From contig JAHHHW010000098.1 in NCBI GenBank assembly GCA_019359115.1, forward strand, positions 1 to 54,313: a DNA stretch of 54,313 nucleotides, given 5' to 3'. Below are positions 32,539-41,412 of the stretch, piece by piece (within the stretch, counting starts at the first letter, position 1; the number at the start of each line of letters is the position of its first letter). The notes under the pieces are model-generated. The model did no database searches. It saw nothing but the letters and a program-made list of their open reading frames with translations, and was not told the origin of the DNA. The translations under genes were made by a program, and so were the position numbers. Origin of the DNA: Pelatocladus maniniholoensis HA4357-MV3 (lineage in GTDB: Bacteria > Cyanobacteriota > Cyanobacteriia > Cyanobacteriales > Nostocaceae).

Positions 32539-33816
32539 ATGAAAAAAATCAATATAGAAAAATATCTCAGGTTTGGCGAAAAAGTTTTGATTATTTCAGG
32601 CTTAAGCTTTTTCTCAGGGATATTTGGTACTCAATCTATGGGTATTGTTCTATCCGAGGGATTGATCACATTCATCAGATTCTCACTTTGGGGAATATTT
32701 ACCTTTCTAGTTTTTCTCTTTTGGCAGGATGCGATCGCCATCATCAATCGCAACAAAGTACTTTTTATATTAACGGCATTAGCTTATTTCTCATTTCTCT
32801 GGTCAGACTTTCCAGACTATACCTTTCTTAATTCCAGAGATATTTTGATGATGACCAATTTTGGTTTATATTTTGCTATACGATTTAGCTTAAAGGAGCA
32901 AATAAAACTTGTTACCTATACTCTATTAATAGGTATGTTTCTAAGCCTAGTTTTTGTGTATGTATTCCCTGGTATCGGTAGACATTGGGTTGATCATCCA
33001 GGAGCTTGGAAAGGAGTATATGGTCATAAAAACTATCTTGGCAGCATGATGGTTTTAAGCTCATTAGCTTTTTTATCTTTGGCAAAAGATACATTACTGA
33101 TATATAGAATATCTGGGCTTGCTTTATCATTAATATTTATGATTTTTTCGACTTCTAGAACTTCTCTAGTTATTTCTTTTATACTTATATTAATCATCAT
33201 GTTCTATAAACAATTTCGCTGGCGAGGAAAAGTCAGTGTGATTTATATAGATATTGGAATTCTAATTTTGGGATGTGTTTCCTTACTAATTTTTACTTAT
33301 TGGGTAGAACTCATTACTGGTTTAGGTAGAGATCCAACTATAACGGGACGAACAATTATTTGGAACGTAGCACTAACTCGATTAATGGAAAGACCATTTT
33401 TAGGTTATGGACGTGGTGCATTTTGGGCGCCTAAAAGTAATTACGCAATTGAAGCAAGTCAAGCAATTGGTACAGGCTGGGTTCCACCTCATGGTCATAA
33501 TGGCTTTATTGATACAGCACTTGATGTTGGTTTAATTGGTTTAGCGCTATTTTTATTTTGTTATTTTATGACTTTTGCGAAAGCTTTAAAGTTAGGATAT
33601 GCAAGTAAAAAAGCAGAAGATATTTGGCCTTTGATATATCTGATTTTTTTGGCTATAAACAATGTTACAGAGAGTTGTTTATTGTATTTACCTAATCTTT
33701 ATTGGGTTTTGTTTATGACGATTTCTTTTACTATTAGCAAAACAAAGCCAATAACAAACCACAGAGAACACAAAGACAAAAAACAGGAAGAAAGGAGGTA
33801 CATAAGTTGCACTTAA
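32539..33816 (+). CDS. O-antigen ligase/polymerase family membrane protein (Wzy-like)
   Basis: 425 residues with 10-12 hydrophobic segments. The Wzy_C signature region includes HPGAWKGVYGHKNYLGSMMV, FSTSRTSLVISFIL, GRDPTITGRTIIWNVALTRL, GYGRGAFW and the periplasmic HGHNGFIDTALDVGLIGLAL. In an exopolysaccharide locus that also has Wzx and Wzc it is most likely the polymerase joining repeat units, although ligases share the fold. The C-terminal tail is polar (NHREHKDKKQEERR) and overlaps the next gene by 10 nt. Confidence 0.88.
   Translation: MKKINIEKYLRFGEKVLIISGLSFFSGIFGTQSMGIVLSEGLITFIRFSLWGIFTFLVFLFWQDAIAIINRNKVLFILTALAYFSFLWSDFPDYTFLNSRDILMMTNFGLYFAIRFSLKEQIKLVTYTLLIGMFLSLVFVYVFPGIGRHWVDHPGAWKGVYGHKNYLGSMMVLSSLAFLSLAKDTLLIYRISGLALSLIFMIFSTSRTSLVISFILILIIMFYKQFRWRGKVSVIYIDIGILILGCVSLLIFTYWVELITGLGRDPTITGRTIIWNVALTRLMERPFLGYGRGAFWAPKSNYAIEASQAIGTGWVPPHGHNGFIDTALDVGLIGLALFLFCYFMTFAKALKLGYASKKAEDIWPLIYLIFLAINNVTESCLLYLPNLYWVLFMTISFTISKTKPITNHREHKDKKQEERRYISCT
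33791..33799 (+). promoter_or_regulatory. Strong ribosome-binding site that fixes a TTG start
   Basis: AAAGGAGGT lies 7 nt before TTG 33807, inside the end of the upstream polymerase gene. No ATG or GTG in that frame is as well placed, and the encoded HLIGVVVIGRNE is the correct first strand of a GT2 enzyme. Confidence 0.8.
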
Positions 33817-34802
33817 TTGGAGTTGTTGTTATTGGACGCAATGAAGGAAAGCGTCTTCAGCAGTGCTTGCTATCAGTGATTGGCAAAGAAACAACTGTGA
33901 TCTATGTTGATTCTGGGTCAACAGATACGAGTGTGGCGCTGGCTGGTTTGCTGGGAGTTCATGTTGTAGAACTCGATTTATCGATTCCCTTTACCGCAGC
34001 TCGGGCGAGAAATGCAGGGTTTGAGTATCTATTGCAAGTCAAACCAGAAGTTGAATATGTCCAGTTTGTAGATGGAGACTGTTGGATTGTAGAGGGATGG
34101 TTAGAAACAGCAGCGCGTGAATTAGATACTCATCCAGAAGTTGTGGTGGTGTGTGGTCGGCGTCGGGAGGAATTTCCCGAAAACTCTATTTATAACAGCC
34201 TGTTGGACATTGAGTGGAACACTCCTGTAGGTGAAGCTAAAGCCTGTGGTGGTGACTCAATGATGAGGGTGACAGCTTTTAAAAAAGTAGAGGGATTCAA
34301 TCCGTTATTGATCGCTGGAGAAGAACCAGAACTGTGTGTGCGCTTGCGACAATCTGGCGGCAAAATTTTGCGTCTCGATGCAGACATGACATGGCATGAT
34401 GGGCAAATGACTCGTTTTGGTCAATGGTGGAGACGTTCAGTTCGTAGTGGTCATGCTTATGCTGAAGGAGCTTGGTTACACGGTCGCACTCCCGAACACC
34501 ATTGGGTAAAAGAAAGTGTGCGGATTTGGATTTGGAGTTTGATTTTACCTTTATTGGCGATCGCCACTTTTTCATCAACTCACGCTTTCAGCATTCTGTT
34601 ACTACTTGTAGCCTATTTCTTTTCTGGTTATCGAGCTTACAAATATACACAGAGTAGAGGTTTTGCCCAAAAAGATGCGATCGCCTATGGTTTATTTTGT
34701 ATTTTAGGTAAATTCCCGCAATTAATTGGTCAGAGCCAATTTTTCTTGTATAAATTATCAAATCGACAGCCAACTATAGTGGAATACAAAGGAGCATTTT
34801 AA
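33807..34802 (+). CDS. Glycosyltransferase family 2 with C-terminal membrane segments
   Basis: 331 residues from TTG 33807, overlapping the previous gene by 10 nt. GT-A fold motifs: VVIGRNEGKRLQQCLLSV, IYVDSGSTDTSVALA, ARARNAGFEYL, VQFVDGDCWIVEGWLETA (DxD-like), ACGGDSMMRVTAFKKVEGF and the GEEPELCVRLRQSG acid. One or two membrane segments lie at about 233-280 (IWIWSLILPLLAIATFSS). It transfers a single sugar to the lipid-linked repeat, the donor being unknown. It is translationally coupled to the next gene through TAATG. Confidence 0.9.
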   Translation: MHLIGVVVIGRNEGKRLQQCLLSVIGKETTVIYVDSGSTDTSVALAGLLGVHVVELDLSIPFTAARARNAGFEYLLQVKPEVEYVQFVDGDCWIVEGWLETAARELDTHPEVVVVCGRRREEFPENSIYNSLLDIEWNTPVGEAKACGGDSMMRVTAFKKVEGFNPLLIAGEEPELCVRLRQSGGKILRLDADMTWHDGQMTRFGQWWRRSVRSGHAYAEGAWLHGRTPEHHWVKESVRIWIWSLILPLLAIATFSSTHAFSILLLLVAYFFSGYRAYKYTQSRGFAQKDAIAYGLFCILGKFPQLIGQSQFFLYKLSNRQPTIVEYKGAF

Positions 34803-36028
34803 TGCTGGTTAAAACTTTAACCAAAGCTGCTCATATTGTCATAAAACCAGGGAAAGCAAAGCTCAAGTCAAACTCTCTAAACGTTGATGAGCAATATAAA
34901 AAATCCATCGCTATTGTTGGCTGTGGCTATGTAGCAGACTATTACCTGAAAACACTTTCCCTGCATCCGCAACTACAGATATTAGGAGTAATGGATCGCA
35001 TTAGCGATCGCGCATACAAATTTGCTACATATTATGAGATTCCTCGTGTTTATGGTTCCCTAGAAGAACTTCTTGATGATTCTAAAGTTGATATCGTCTT
35101 AAATTTAACCAACCCAAGCAGTCACTACCCAGTTTCTAAAGCTTGTTTAGAAGCTGGTAAACACGTTTATTCTGAGAAACCTTTAGCAATGGAGATGTCA
35201 CAAGCTAACGAACTAGTCAACTTGGCTCAACAACAAGGTTTATATATTTCCTCAGCACCATGCAGTTTGTTGAGTGAAACAGCTCAAACAATTTGGAAAG
35301 CACTGCGAGAAAATCAGATTGGCACAGTTCGACTTGTCTATGCTGAAATGGATGATGGATTAGTTCATCTTATGCCTTATCAAAAATGGGTGAGTGCATC
35401 AGGTACTCCCTGGCCTTATAAAGATGAGTTTGAAGTTGGGTGTACGTTAGAACACGCAGGCTATTATGTCACATGGCTGACTGCATTCTTTGGCCCTGCA
35501 CAGTCAGTGAGTGCCTTTTCATCCTGTCTGATTCCAGATAAACAAACTGAATTACCGTTAGATGTTAACACTCCAGATTTTTCTGTAGCCTGTATTCAGT
35601 TTGCCTCTGGCGTAATAGCCAGATTGACTTGCAGTATTGTTGCACCCCATGACCATTCTTTGAGGATTATTGGTGATACAGGTACACTTGGTATTCATGA
35701 TTGTTGGTATTATGGAGCGCCAGTTTATATCAGGCGCAGTATCAACATTCGTCGCAAGAGATTTGAAGGCATTTGGAAGCAAAATTATCCACTAGTGAAA
35801 CCTACTCACAAATTTAGGTATAAAGGCGCACAGCAAATGGATTTTTGTCGAGGTGTGGCAGATATGGCATCTGCAATGATTGAAAATCGTCCTTGTCGAT
35901 TATCATCTGAATTTTCTCTGCACAATAATGAAATTGTGCTTGCGATTCAAAAATCTTTAGACACAGGCTCTCCCTATAAATTGACAACTACATTTGAGCC
36001 TATTGAACCAATGTTTTGGGCAAAATAG
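34802..36028 (+). CDS. Gfo/Idh/MocA-family oxidoreductase
   Basis: NAD(P)-dependent sugar dehydrogenase or isomerising enzyme. 408 residues with the Rossmann motif AIVGCGYVADYYLKTL (about 37-52), VMDRISDRAYKFA, NLTNPSSHYPVSKACLEAGK and the family EKP motif in HVYSEKPLAM. The C-terminal alpha/beta domain follows. It starts at ATG 34802, overlapping the previous stop by 1 nt, with AAGGAGC just before. It probably makes or modifies a nucleotide sugar for the polymer. The stop codon TAG (36026-36028) touches the first unit of a 21-bp tandem array, so the array may have grown into or out of the gene end. Confidence 0.9.
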   Translation: MLVKTLTKAAHIVIKPGKAKLKSNSLNVDEQYKKSIAIVGCGYVADYYLKTLSLHPQLQILGVMDRISDRAYKFATYYEIPRVYGSLEELLDDSKVDIVLNLTNPSSHYPVSKACLEAGKHVYSEKPLAMEMSQANELVNLAQQQGLYISSAPCSLLSETAQTIWKALRENQIGTVRLVYAEMDDGLVHLMPYQKWVSASGTPWPYKDEFEVGCTLEHAGYYVTWLTAFFGPAQSVSAFSSCLIPDKQTELPLDVNTPDFSVACIQFASGVIARLTCSIVAPHDHSLRIIGDTGTLGIHDCWYYGAPVYIRRSINIRRKRFEGIWKQNYPLVKPTHKFRYKGAQQMDFCRGVADMASAMIENRPCRLSSEFSLHNNEIVLAIQKSLDTGSPYKLTTTFEPIEPMFWAK

Positions 36029-36216
36029 ACCTGCATTGTGAATGTATCGACCTACATTGCGAATGTATCGACCTGCATTGTGAATGTATCGACCTACATT
36101 GTGAATGTATCGACCTACATTGTGAATGTATCGACCTGCATTGCGAATGTATCGACCTGCATTGCGAATGTATCGACCTGCATTGTGAATGTATCGACCT
36201 GCATTGTGAATAGATC
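36028..36216. repeat. 21-bp tandem array 2 (9 units)
   Basis: Nine exact-length units of GACCTGCATTGTGAATGTATC type, differing only by G/A at position 6 and T/C at position 11, with the last unit degenerate (GAATAGATC). There are no spacers. One frame reads DLHCECI repeatedly, a by-product of the period being a multiple of three. Confidence 0.92.
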
Positions 36217-36231
36217 TCTCCGAAAACTAAT

Positions 36232-36353
36232 AGACCTCTTGCAAAAATATTTTTACCCCACCCTAACCCTAAGCGTAAACGGGGAGGGAACTAAATTTTC
36301 CCCCCGTTCACGGGGGGATTGAGGGGGGTTCATTCGACTTTTGCAAGAGGTCT
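36232..36353. repeat. Element D, intact copy (122 bp)
   Basis: Same orientation and almost the same sequence as 14974-15095. Ends AGACCTCTTGCAAAA and TTTTGCAAGAGGTCT. It is flanked by AAT on both sides (36229-36231 and 36354-36356), giving a 3-bp duplication. It is followed at 36357-36386 by the hairpin TGTAGAGACGCGCC...GCGCGTCTCTACA, a separate short palindrome related to the core of element C. Confidence 0.88.
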
Positions 36354-36427
36354 AATGTAGAGACGCGCCTTAGCGCGTCTCTACAAGGATTTTGGGTAAC
36401 TGTAAAAATACGGACGTTTTTTTGTGT

Positions 36428-37456
36428 ATGAAATTACTAATAACAGGAGCATCGGGTTTTCTTGGGCAGTATACTGTGGCTGAAGCACTGCGACGTGGAT
36501 TTCAAGTACGCGCCGTTGTCAGACCAACAAGTATTGCAAATCTTCCTTGGTGCAATCATCCAGGATTGGAGTTAGTCCGCATAGATTTACAAAAACCAGA
36601 TAACTTGATCGCTGCATTGCAAGATGTAAATCTGGTACTGCACATAGCAGCAGCCATAAAGGGCGATTTTGCTACCCAATATGCTAATACTGTTGTGGCA
36701 ACAGAGAACTTACTCAAAGCGATGGTTGCATCTGGGGTGTTGCGATTGGTAGCTATTAGTAGCTTTTCAGTGTTTGACTACCTACGAATTGATTCTGGTG
36801 CAACGATCACTGAAGATTCGCCCATTGAGCATCAACCTGCAATGCGGGATATCTATACCCAAACTAAGCTCATGCAAGAACAGATTGTGCGTGACTTTGA
36901 GGCAAAAAATGCTGGAAAGGTGACAATTGTGCGCCCTGGAATGATTTACGGGCGATCGCATTTGTGGAATGCTCTTCTAGGTGTCAAGGTGAGCGATCGC
37001 CTGTGGATTCGCATTGGTACTAACGCCCAAATACCTCTGACTTATGTCGAAAACTGTGCAGAAGCGATCATTCATGCTGCTGAAACTGACGAAGCGATTG
37101 GTAAAACTCTAAATATCGTCGATGATGATTTACCAACTCAGAGTGTGTATGTTGAGCAATTAGTAAAAATGATGCCGCGCTCACCTCATACCATTACAAT
37201 TAGCTGGACACTCATGCGCTTGCTGGCTCATACAATTTGGCTGTGTAACCAATCGCTTTTAGTTGACAAGATCAAACTACCTCACATTTTAATCCCAGCA
37301 AGATTACACGCTCGCTTCAAACCGCTACGCTACAGCAACACTCGCGCCCAGCAAGTACTGCACTGGAAACCAAATTATTCACTAGTTACTGCTCTAGAAC
37401 GTAGTTGTAGCGATATTGATTTACTACATGTCCAAGCTTCACCTATTTCCGTCTAG
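36428..37456 (+). CDS. NAD-dependent epimerase/dehydratase (extended SDR)
   Basis: 342 residues. The N-terminal Rossmann motif is LLITGASGFLGQYTVAEAL, with VLHIAAAIKGD, the SDR active-site Ser in VAISSFSVFDY and YTQTKLMQE (Tyr-x-x-x-Lys), then IVRPGMIYGRSHLW and PLTYVENCAEAI. It interconverts or reduces a sugar or related carbonyl compound; the substrate is unknown. The frame is open from TTG 36392, but ATG 36428 starts exactly at the first strand. It is separated from the upstream part of the locus by a tandem array and element D, so it probably has its own promoter. Confidence 0.88.
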   Translation: MKLLITGASGFLGQYTVAEALRRGFQVRAVVRPTSIANLPWCNHPGLELVRIDLQKPDNLIAALQDVNLVLHIAAAIKGDFATQYANTVVATENLLKAMVASGVLRLVAISSFSVFDYLRIDSGATITEDSPIEHQPAMRDIYTQTKLMQEQIVRDFEAKNAGKVTIVRPGMIYGRSHLWNALLGVKVSDRLWIRIGTNAQIPLTYVENCAEAIIHAAETDEAIGKTLNIVDDDLPTQSVYVEQLVKMMPRSPHTITISWTLMRLLAHTIWLCNQSLLVDKIKLPHILIPARLHARFKPLRYSNTRAQQVLHWKPNYSLVTALERSCSDIDLLHVQASPISV

Positions 37457-37466
37457 CAACACTTTC

Positions 37467-37515
37467 GTAGTAAGCGCTTAAGCGCTCATATAAGGACTAA
37501 AGTTCTCACTACAAA
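37467..37515. repeat. GTAGTAAGCGC/CTCACTAC palindromic element
   Basis: GTAGTAAGCGCTTAAGCGCT and AAGGACTAAAGTTCTCACTAC are two adjoining hairpins with related ends. Similar units lie at 43600-43657 and about 7823-7848 and form the host palindrome at 18632-19069. It is followed by TTTTGAA heptamers before the GT4 start. Confidence 0.6.
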
Positions 37516-37556
37516 CTTCTCTTTCCAATTTTGAATTTTGAATTTTGAATTTAAAT

Positions 37557-38867
37557 ATGCGTATTGCTTATCTAACTGGGGAATATCCCAGAGCAACAGA
37601 CACTTTTATCCAGCGAGAAGTCGCAACCTTGCGAGAAATGGGTGTGGAGGTACATACATTCTCTGTTCGTCGCACAGATGATAGACATATGGTTGGAGCA
37701 GAACAGAAACAAGAACGCGATCGCACTTTCTATATTCTGCCTCCAAATCCAATTCATTTACTTTTAGCACATCTGAGTTTATTGTTAGCTTTTCCCAAAA
37801 GATATTTCAAGACAATCAAACTCGCATTTACAACCAGCCAACCAGGATTACGAGGTGGCTTATATCAGTTTTTCTATTTCTTAGAAGCGGGTATTCTAGC
37901 TCAACAAATTAAAAATAGACAAATCGAGCATTTGCACAACCACATTGCTGAAGCCAGTGGTACTGTTGCTATGTTGGCGGCTGAAATGGGTGGTTTTACT
38001 TATAGCTTTACGCTCCACGGGCCATATATTTTCCTGCGTCCCTATCAATGGCGACTAGATGAAAAAATCAAGCGATCGCTATTTGTCTGTTGTATTAGTT
38101 ACTACGCTCGTAGCCAAGGAATGATTTTTGCACCTATTGAAAAGTGGAACCGAATGCATATAATTCATTGCGGTATTGATCCAGGATTATTTGATGTGGT
38201 TTCTCACAAAGAATCAGGAAAACGTCTACTGTTTGTGGGGCGATTGGCGGAGGCGAAAGGATTACCAATTTTACTTGAAAGCCTAGCTTTATTAAAACAA
38301 AGTCATCAAAATATTGTTTTAACAATCGTCGGCGATGGTCCAGATCGTCAAAAGTTGAAACAATTGACAGTCCAGTTGGAATTAACTAAAAATGTCAATT
38401 TTGTTGGTTATAAATCTCAAGCTGAGGTACGCAAATATTTTCAGCAAACAGATGTTTTTGTGATGTCTAGCTTTGCAGAAGGAATACCAGTAGTATTAAT
38501 GGAAGCAATGGCGGCTGGTGTACCTGTAGTCGCTACCCAGATAGCAGGAATCAGTGAATTAGTAGAAAATGGTGTTAATGGCTATCTAGTTCCACCTGGA
38601 GAAGCTAATATATTAGCAACCTGCATAGAAAAATTACTGAACAATTATTTACTTAGGGTAACATTTAGTACGGCAGGTAGAGCTAAAGTAGAAAAAGACT
38701 TCAACATTCACTACGAAGTTGCACGACTATATCGCCTGATCACAAGTGCTTTGAAAGGTCATGTAGAACCAATTCGTCCCAATTTTCCAGAACATCAAGT
38801 TTCCCTGAGCGAATGTGAAACAGTATCAAATTTAAGATTGAAAATCAAAATTGGGGATAAGGGGTAA
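37557..38867 (+). CDS. Glycosyltransferase family 4
   Basis: A 436-residue GT-B enzyme. The N-terminal domain starts MRIAYLTGEYPRATDTFIQR and includes HLHNHIAEASGTVAMLAAEM and YSFTLHGPYIF. The C-terminal donor-binding domain has LLFVGRLAEAKGLPILLESL, TIVGDGPDRQKLKQL, VFVMSSFAEGIPVVLMEAMA and the E-x7-E motif, then AGVPVVATQIAGISELVENG. The retaining mechanism is a family property; donor and acceptor are unknown. ATG 37557 is used, the frame being open from TTG 37545. It lies 100 bp after the epimerase gene. Confidence 0.92.
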   Translation: MRIAYLTGEYPRATDTFIQREVATLREMGVEVHTFSVRRTDDRHMVGAEQKQERDRTFYILPPNPIHLLLAHLSLLLAFPKRYFKTIKLAFTTSQPGLRGGLYQFFYFLEAGILAQQIKNRQIEHLHNHIAEASGTVAMLAAEMGGFTYSFTLHGPYIFLRPYQWRLDEKIKRSLFVCCISYYARSQGMIFAPIEKWNRMHIIHCGIDPGLFDVVSHKESGKRLLFVGRLAEAKGLPILLESLALLKQSHQNIVLTIVGDGPDRQKLKQLTVQLELTKNVNFVGYKSQAEVRKYFQQTDVFVMSSFAEGIPVVLMEAMAAGVPVVATQIAGISELVENGVNGYLVPPGEANILATCIEKLLNNYLLRVTFSTAGRAKVEKDFNIHYEVARLYRLITSALKGHVEPIRPNFPEHQVSLSECETVSNLRLKIKIGDKG

Positions 38868-39134
38868 CAGGAATTAACTGAAAACAATGAGGCGAATAGA
38901 ATTCGCTATTACACAAACAAAATCTACCTAAATGGAATAGAATAACCCGCGCAGACGGGTTTTGTCTGTGTAGCCGCGATTTATAATCGCCAGGGCTGAA
39001 TAAAATTTTACTTTTAGATTTGATATCCAACCTATGTATTTACTCACGATTTAATTCGGATTGCTATATAGCATTGAGAAGTCAAAAAACCAGGCAATAA
39101 ATATTAAATCAACAATCTATTCTTAATTGAAAAT
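38868..39134. other. Intergenic spacer with short palindromes
   Basis: It holds CCCGCGCAGACGGG, the repeat GTGTAGCCGCGATTTATAATCGCCAGG (about 38975-39000; also found across the stop of the large exoprotein at 3133-3158) and a single TATAGCAATCC-type end (about 39058-39068). No gene is seen. Confidence 0.6.
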
Positions 39135-40475
39135 ATGACATCTATAAAAAAACTAGCTATTCGTGGAGCTATCTGGACTATTCTTGGTTTCGGAAGTATT
39201 CAAATCCTAAGATTTGGTAATAATTTAATTCTGACTCGCTTACTACAACCAGAATTTTTTGGTTTGATGGCTTTGGTAAATACCTTAAGAATGGGTCTGG
39301 AACTATTCTCAGATATTGGTGTTGCTCAAAATATCGTTAACAATAAAAGAGGCGATGAACCAATTTTTCTAAATACTATTTGGACTCTCCAAGTAATTCG
39401 TGGCGCAGTGATTTGGATTCTTGGCGTCATTCTTGCTTTTCCAATTGCACATTTCTACAACGACCAACGTCTACTATGGCTAATCCCAATTGTTGTATTT
39501 ACTTCATTTATTGAAGGCTTTAATTCTACAAGTTTACACACTCTTCATCGTCAAATGAAACTGGGTAAACTTTCAATTTATGAACTTCTTTTTCAGTTAT
39601 GTTATTACTCTACTTTAATAGTCTTAGTTTGGTTACATCCAAATATTTGGTCTTTAAGTATCGCTATAGTAATTTCAGGGATATATAAATTAGTTAGTAG
39701 CTACTGGTTAATACCAAAATATTCTAATCGCTTTGAATGGGAGCCAAAAACAGTTAAAGAAATTCTCTCGTTTAGTAAATGGATGTTTATTGCATCAACA
39801 TTAATGTTTGCTGCTGAACAAACTGATCGCCTGGTTTTGGCTAAGTTATTGTCATTTGAAATCTTAGGTGTCTATACAGTAGCATATACTCTAGCTAGTA
39901 TCCCTCGTGATGTGATCAGGCAACTTAGCTTTAGAGTTATTTTTCCTGCAATCTCCCAACAATCTCACTTACCAAGGGCTACTTTGCGGCAAAAAATTCT
40001 TCCTCAACGGCAATTAATACTACTAGCATCTGCAATTATATTGGCAATGTTAATCACTGTTGGAGATTTAGCAGTTTCATTTTTATATGATCGAAGATAT
40101 GCTGCTGCGACTTGGATGATGCCTATTTTGTGTAGTGGAATTTGGTTTTCTTTGCTATTTTACACTACTAGTCCTGCTCTGCTAGCAATTGGTAAACCCC
40201 TGTATTCAGCCCAGAGCAATTTTGCTAGATTTGGAATTATAGCTTTGGGTGTACCTTTAGCCTATCAAAGCTTCAGTGTATTAGGAGCAATTATTGTCAT
40301 TGCATTTAGTGATTTGCCTTTATACATAGTAAATCTCTATGGACTCTGGCGAGAAAAACTTTCTTGTTTTATTCAAGATCTTCAAACTACTGCTTTTTTT
40401 ATCGGCGTACTAGCTTTATTTTTAATAATTAGAAGTTATTGGGGATTTGGTCTACCAATTAGCTCCTTATTATAA
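39135..40475 (+). CDS. Oligosaccharide flippase (Wzx-like, MOP superfamily)
   Basis: 446 residues with 11-12 hydrophobic segments. Typical opening AIRGAIWTILGFGSIQILRF and NLILTRLLQPEFFGLMALVN, with SDIGVAQNIVNN and FSKWMFIASTLMFAAEQTDR (second pseudo-repeat). It is expected to flip undecaprenyl-linked repeat units to the outer face of the membrane for Wzy. Together with the polymerase at 32539 and the Wzc-like protein it defines a Wzx/Wzy system. It is the last gene of the + strand locus. Confidence 0.92.
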   Translation: MTSIKKLAIRGAIWTILGFGSIQILRFGNNLILTRLLQPEFFGLMALVNTLRMGLELFSDIGVAQNIVNNKRGDEPIFLNTIWTLQVIRGAVIWILGVILAFPIAHFYNDQRLLWLIPIVVFTSFIEGFNSTSLHTLHRQMKLGKLSIYELLFQLCYYSTLIVLVWLHPNIWSLSIAIVISGIYKLVSSYWLIPKYSNRFEWEPKTVKEILSFSKWMFIASTLMFAAEQTDRLVLAKLLSFEILGVYTVAYTLASIPRDVIRQLSFRVIFPAISQQSHLPRATLRQKILPQRQLILLASAIILAMLITVGDLAVSFLYDRRYAAATWMMPILCSGIWFSLLFYTTSPALLAIGKPLYSAQSNFARFGIIALGVPLAYQSFSVLGAIIVIAFSDLPLYIVNLYGLWREKLSCFIQDLQTTAFFIGVLALFLIIRSYWGFGLPISSLL

Positions 40476-40586
40476 AACAATACGCTTGGTGTTAAGGTTA
40501 TTGGTATTCAGAGGGAAAAGGGAACGGGGAACTCGTAACTGAGGCGATCGCAACTGTGCAGATAATTTTAACTATTAATTTAAATT

Positions 40587-41219
40587 TTAAATAGTATTAT
40601 GTGCAATTGGCGATAATTTCAACTTAAATCTCACTTCATTAATCGGTTCTTTCCAGTGTTCTTCAAAGCGATATCCTAATAAAAATTCTGCTTGCTTCCC
40701 CAAATCATTTCCTTTTTTGATATTGGCGAAAATCTCTTTGATTTGCTGAGGAGCAATGATTGGATAGAGTAATTTAGCCAACCACAGGCTAATTTTTAAC
40801 GCTTTGCTATAGTTTTGTGCAGCAGCAAAGGCAAGCACACCAATTTCTCCAGCATAGCTTGTATCAAAGCCTAGCAATACATGAAAAATATCGTGGGTAA
40901 CAACATATCGCAAAGCAAATACATTGCGTTGAGCAACTTCTGCTAATTCAGGACTAATATTAAGCGGCTTGAGGTGATTTTCTCTCATATGAACTGCATA
41001 TTCATACCCAAAACTGCCTAGAGGATATTCACTCAGTTTCTTGAAATCAATTGGAGGATAATATCCTACCACTTCTTGAAGTTGAGAATAAAGTTTTGGG
41101 TTAAATTTAGAACCCAAAAAATCAGATTTAAGAATAGCAAAATCTCCTAAATTATTGGATTTTTTGTATGCCAAAAGAGTTTTCAACTGTCTAAGCTTTT
41201 TCAGCATATATATACTCAA
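40587..41219 (-). CDS. Coq4-like protein
   Basis: 210 residues. The family signature H-D-x-x-H-x11-E is complete in THDIFHVLLGFDTSYAGEIG (about 109-128), and YEYAVHMRENHLKPL and GYRFEEHWKEPINEVR fit Coq4. Eukaryotic COQ4 binds metal through this motif, acts in coenzyme Q assembly and has been tied to decarboxylation and hydroxylation at ring carbon C1. Cyanobacteria make plastoquinone, not ubiquinone, so the substrate must differ. MLKKLRQ (ATG 41207) is an alternative start. It is convergent with the flippase gene; membership of the exopolysaccharide locus is uncertain. Confidence 0.85.
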   Translation of the reverse strand: MSIYMLKKLRQLKTLLAYKKSNNLGDFAILKSDFLGSKFNPKLYSQLQEVVGYYPPIDFKKLSEYPLGSFGYEYAVHMRENHLKPLNISPELAEVAQRNVFALRYVVTHDIFHVLLGFDTSYAGEIGVLAFAAAQNYSKALKISLWLAKLLYPIIAPQQIKEIFANIKKGNDLGKQAEFLLGYRFEEHWKEPINEVRFKLKLSPIAHNTI

Positions 41220-41271
41220 GTGAACTCAAATATATTCATATCTTGCACCAAATTTTCGTCCCGCCAATAAA

Positions 41272-41406
41272 TATAGCAGTTCTCGGTTGTGTCCAATACG
41301 TACCCCACCCCTTAATCCCCTCCCCGCTTGCGGGGAGGGGAGGTTTTGCGTCAGCAAAGCCGGGGTGGGGTTCCGACTGTATTGCAATCGAGTGAGAAGT
41401 GCTATA
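41272..41406. repeat. Element E, copy 1 (TATAGCAGTTCTCGG-ended)
   Basis: Begins TATAGCAGTTCTCGGTTGTG and ends CGAGTGAGAAGTGCTATA, an imperfect inverted pair. The interior holds CCCCACCCC...GGGGTGGGG arms around TCCCCGCTTGCGGGGA. It is nearly identical to, and in the same orientation as, 46686-46818. Diverged or broken copies lie at about 342-405, 2750-3060 and 9834-10063. Confidence 0.85.
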
Positions 41407-41412
41407 AATTTC

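Noticed and set aside
36016-36213. Open frame of DLHCECI repeats
   Set aside because: The frame exists only because the array period is 21; differences between units are single transitions without sign of protein selection, and it is out of frame with the Gfo/Idh gene.
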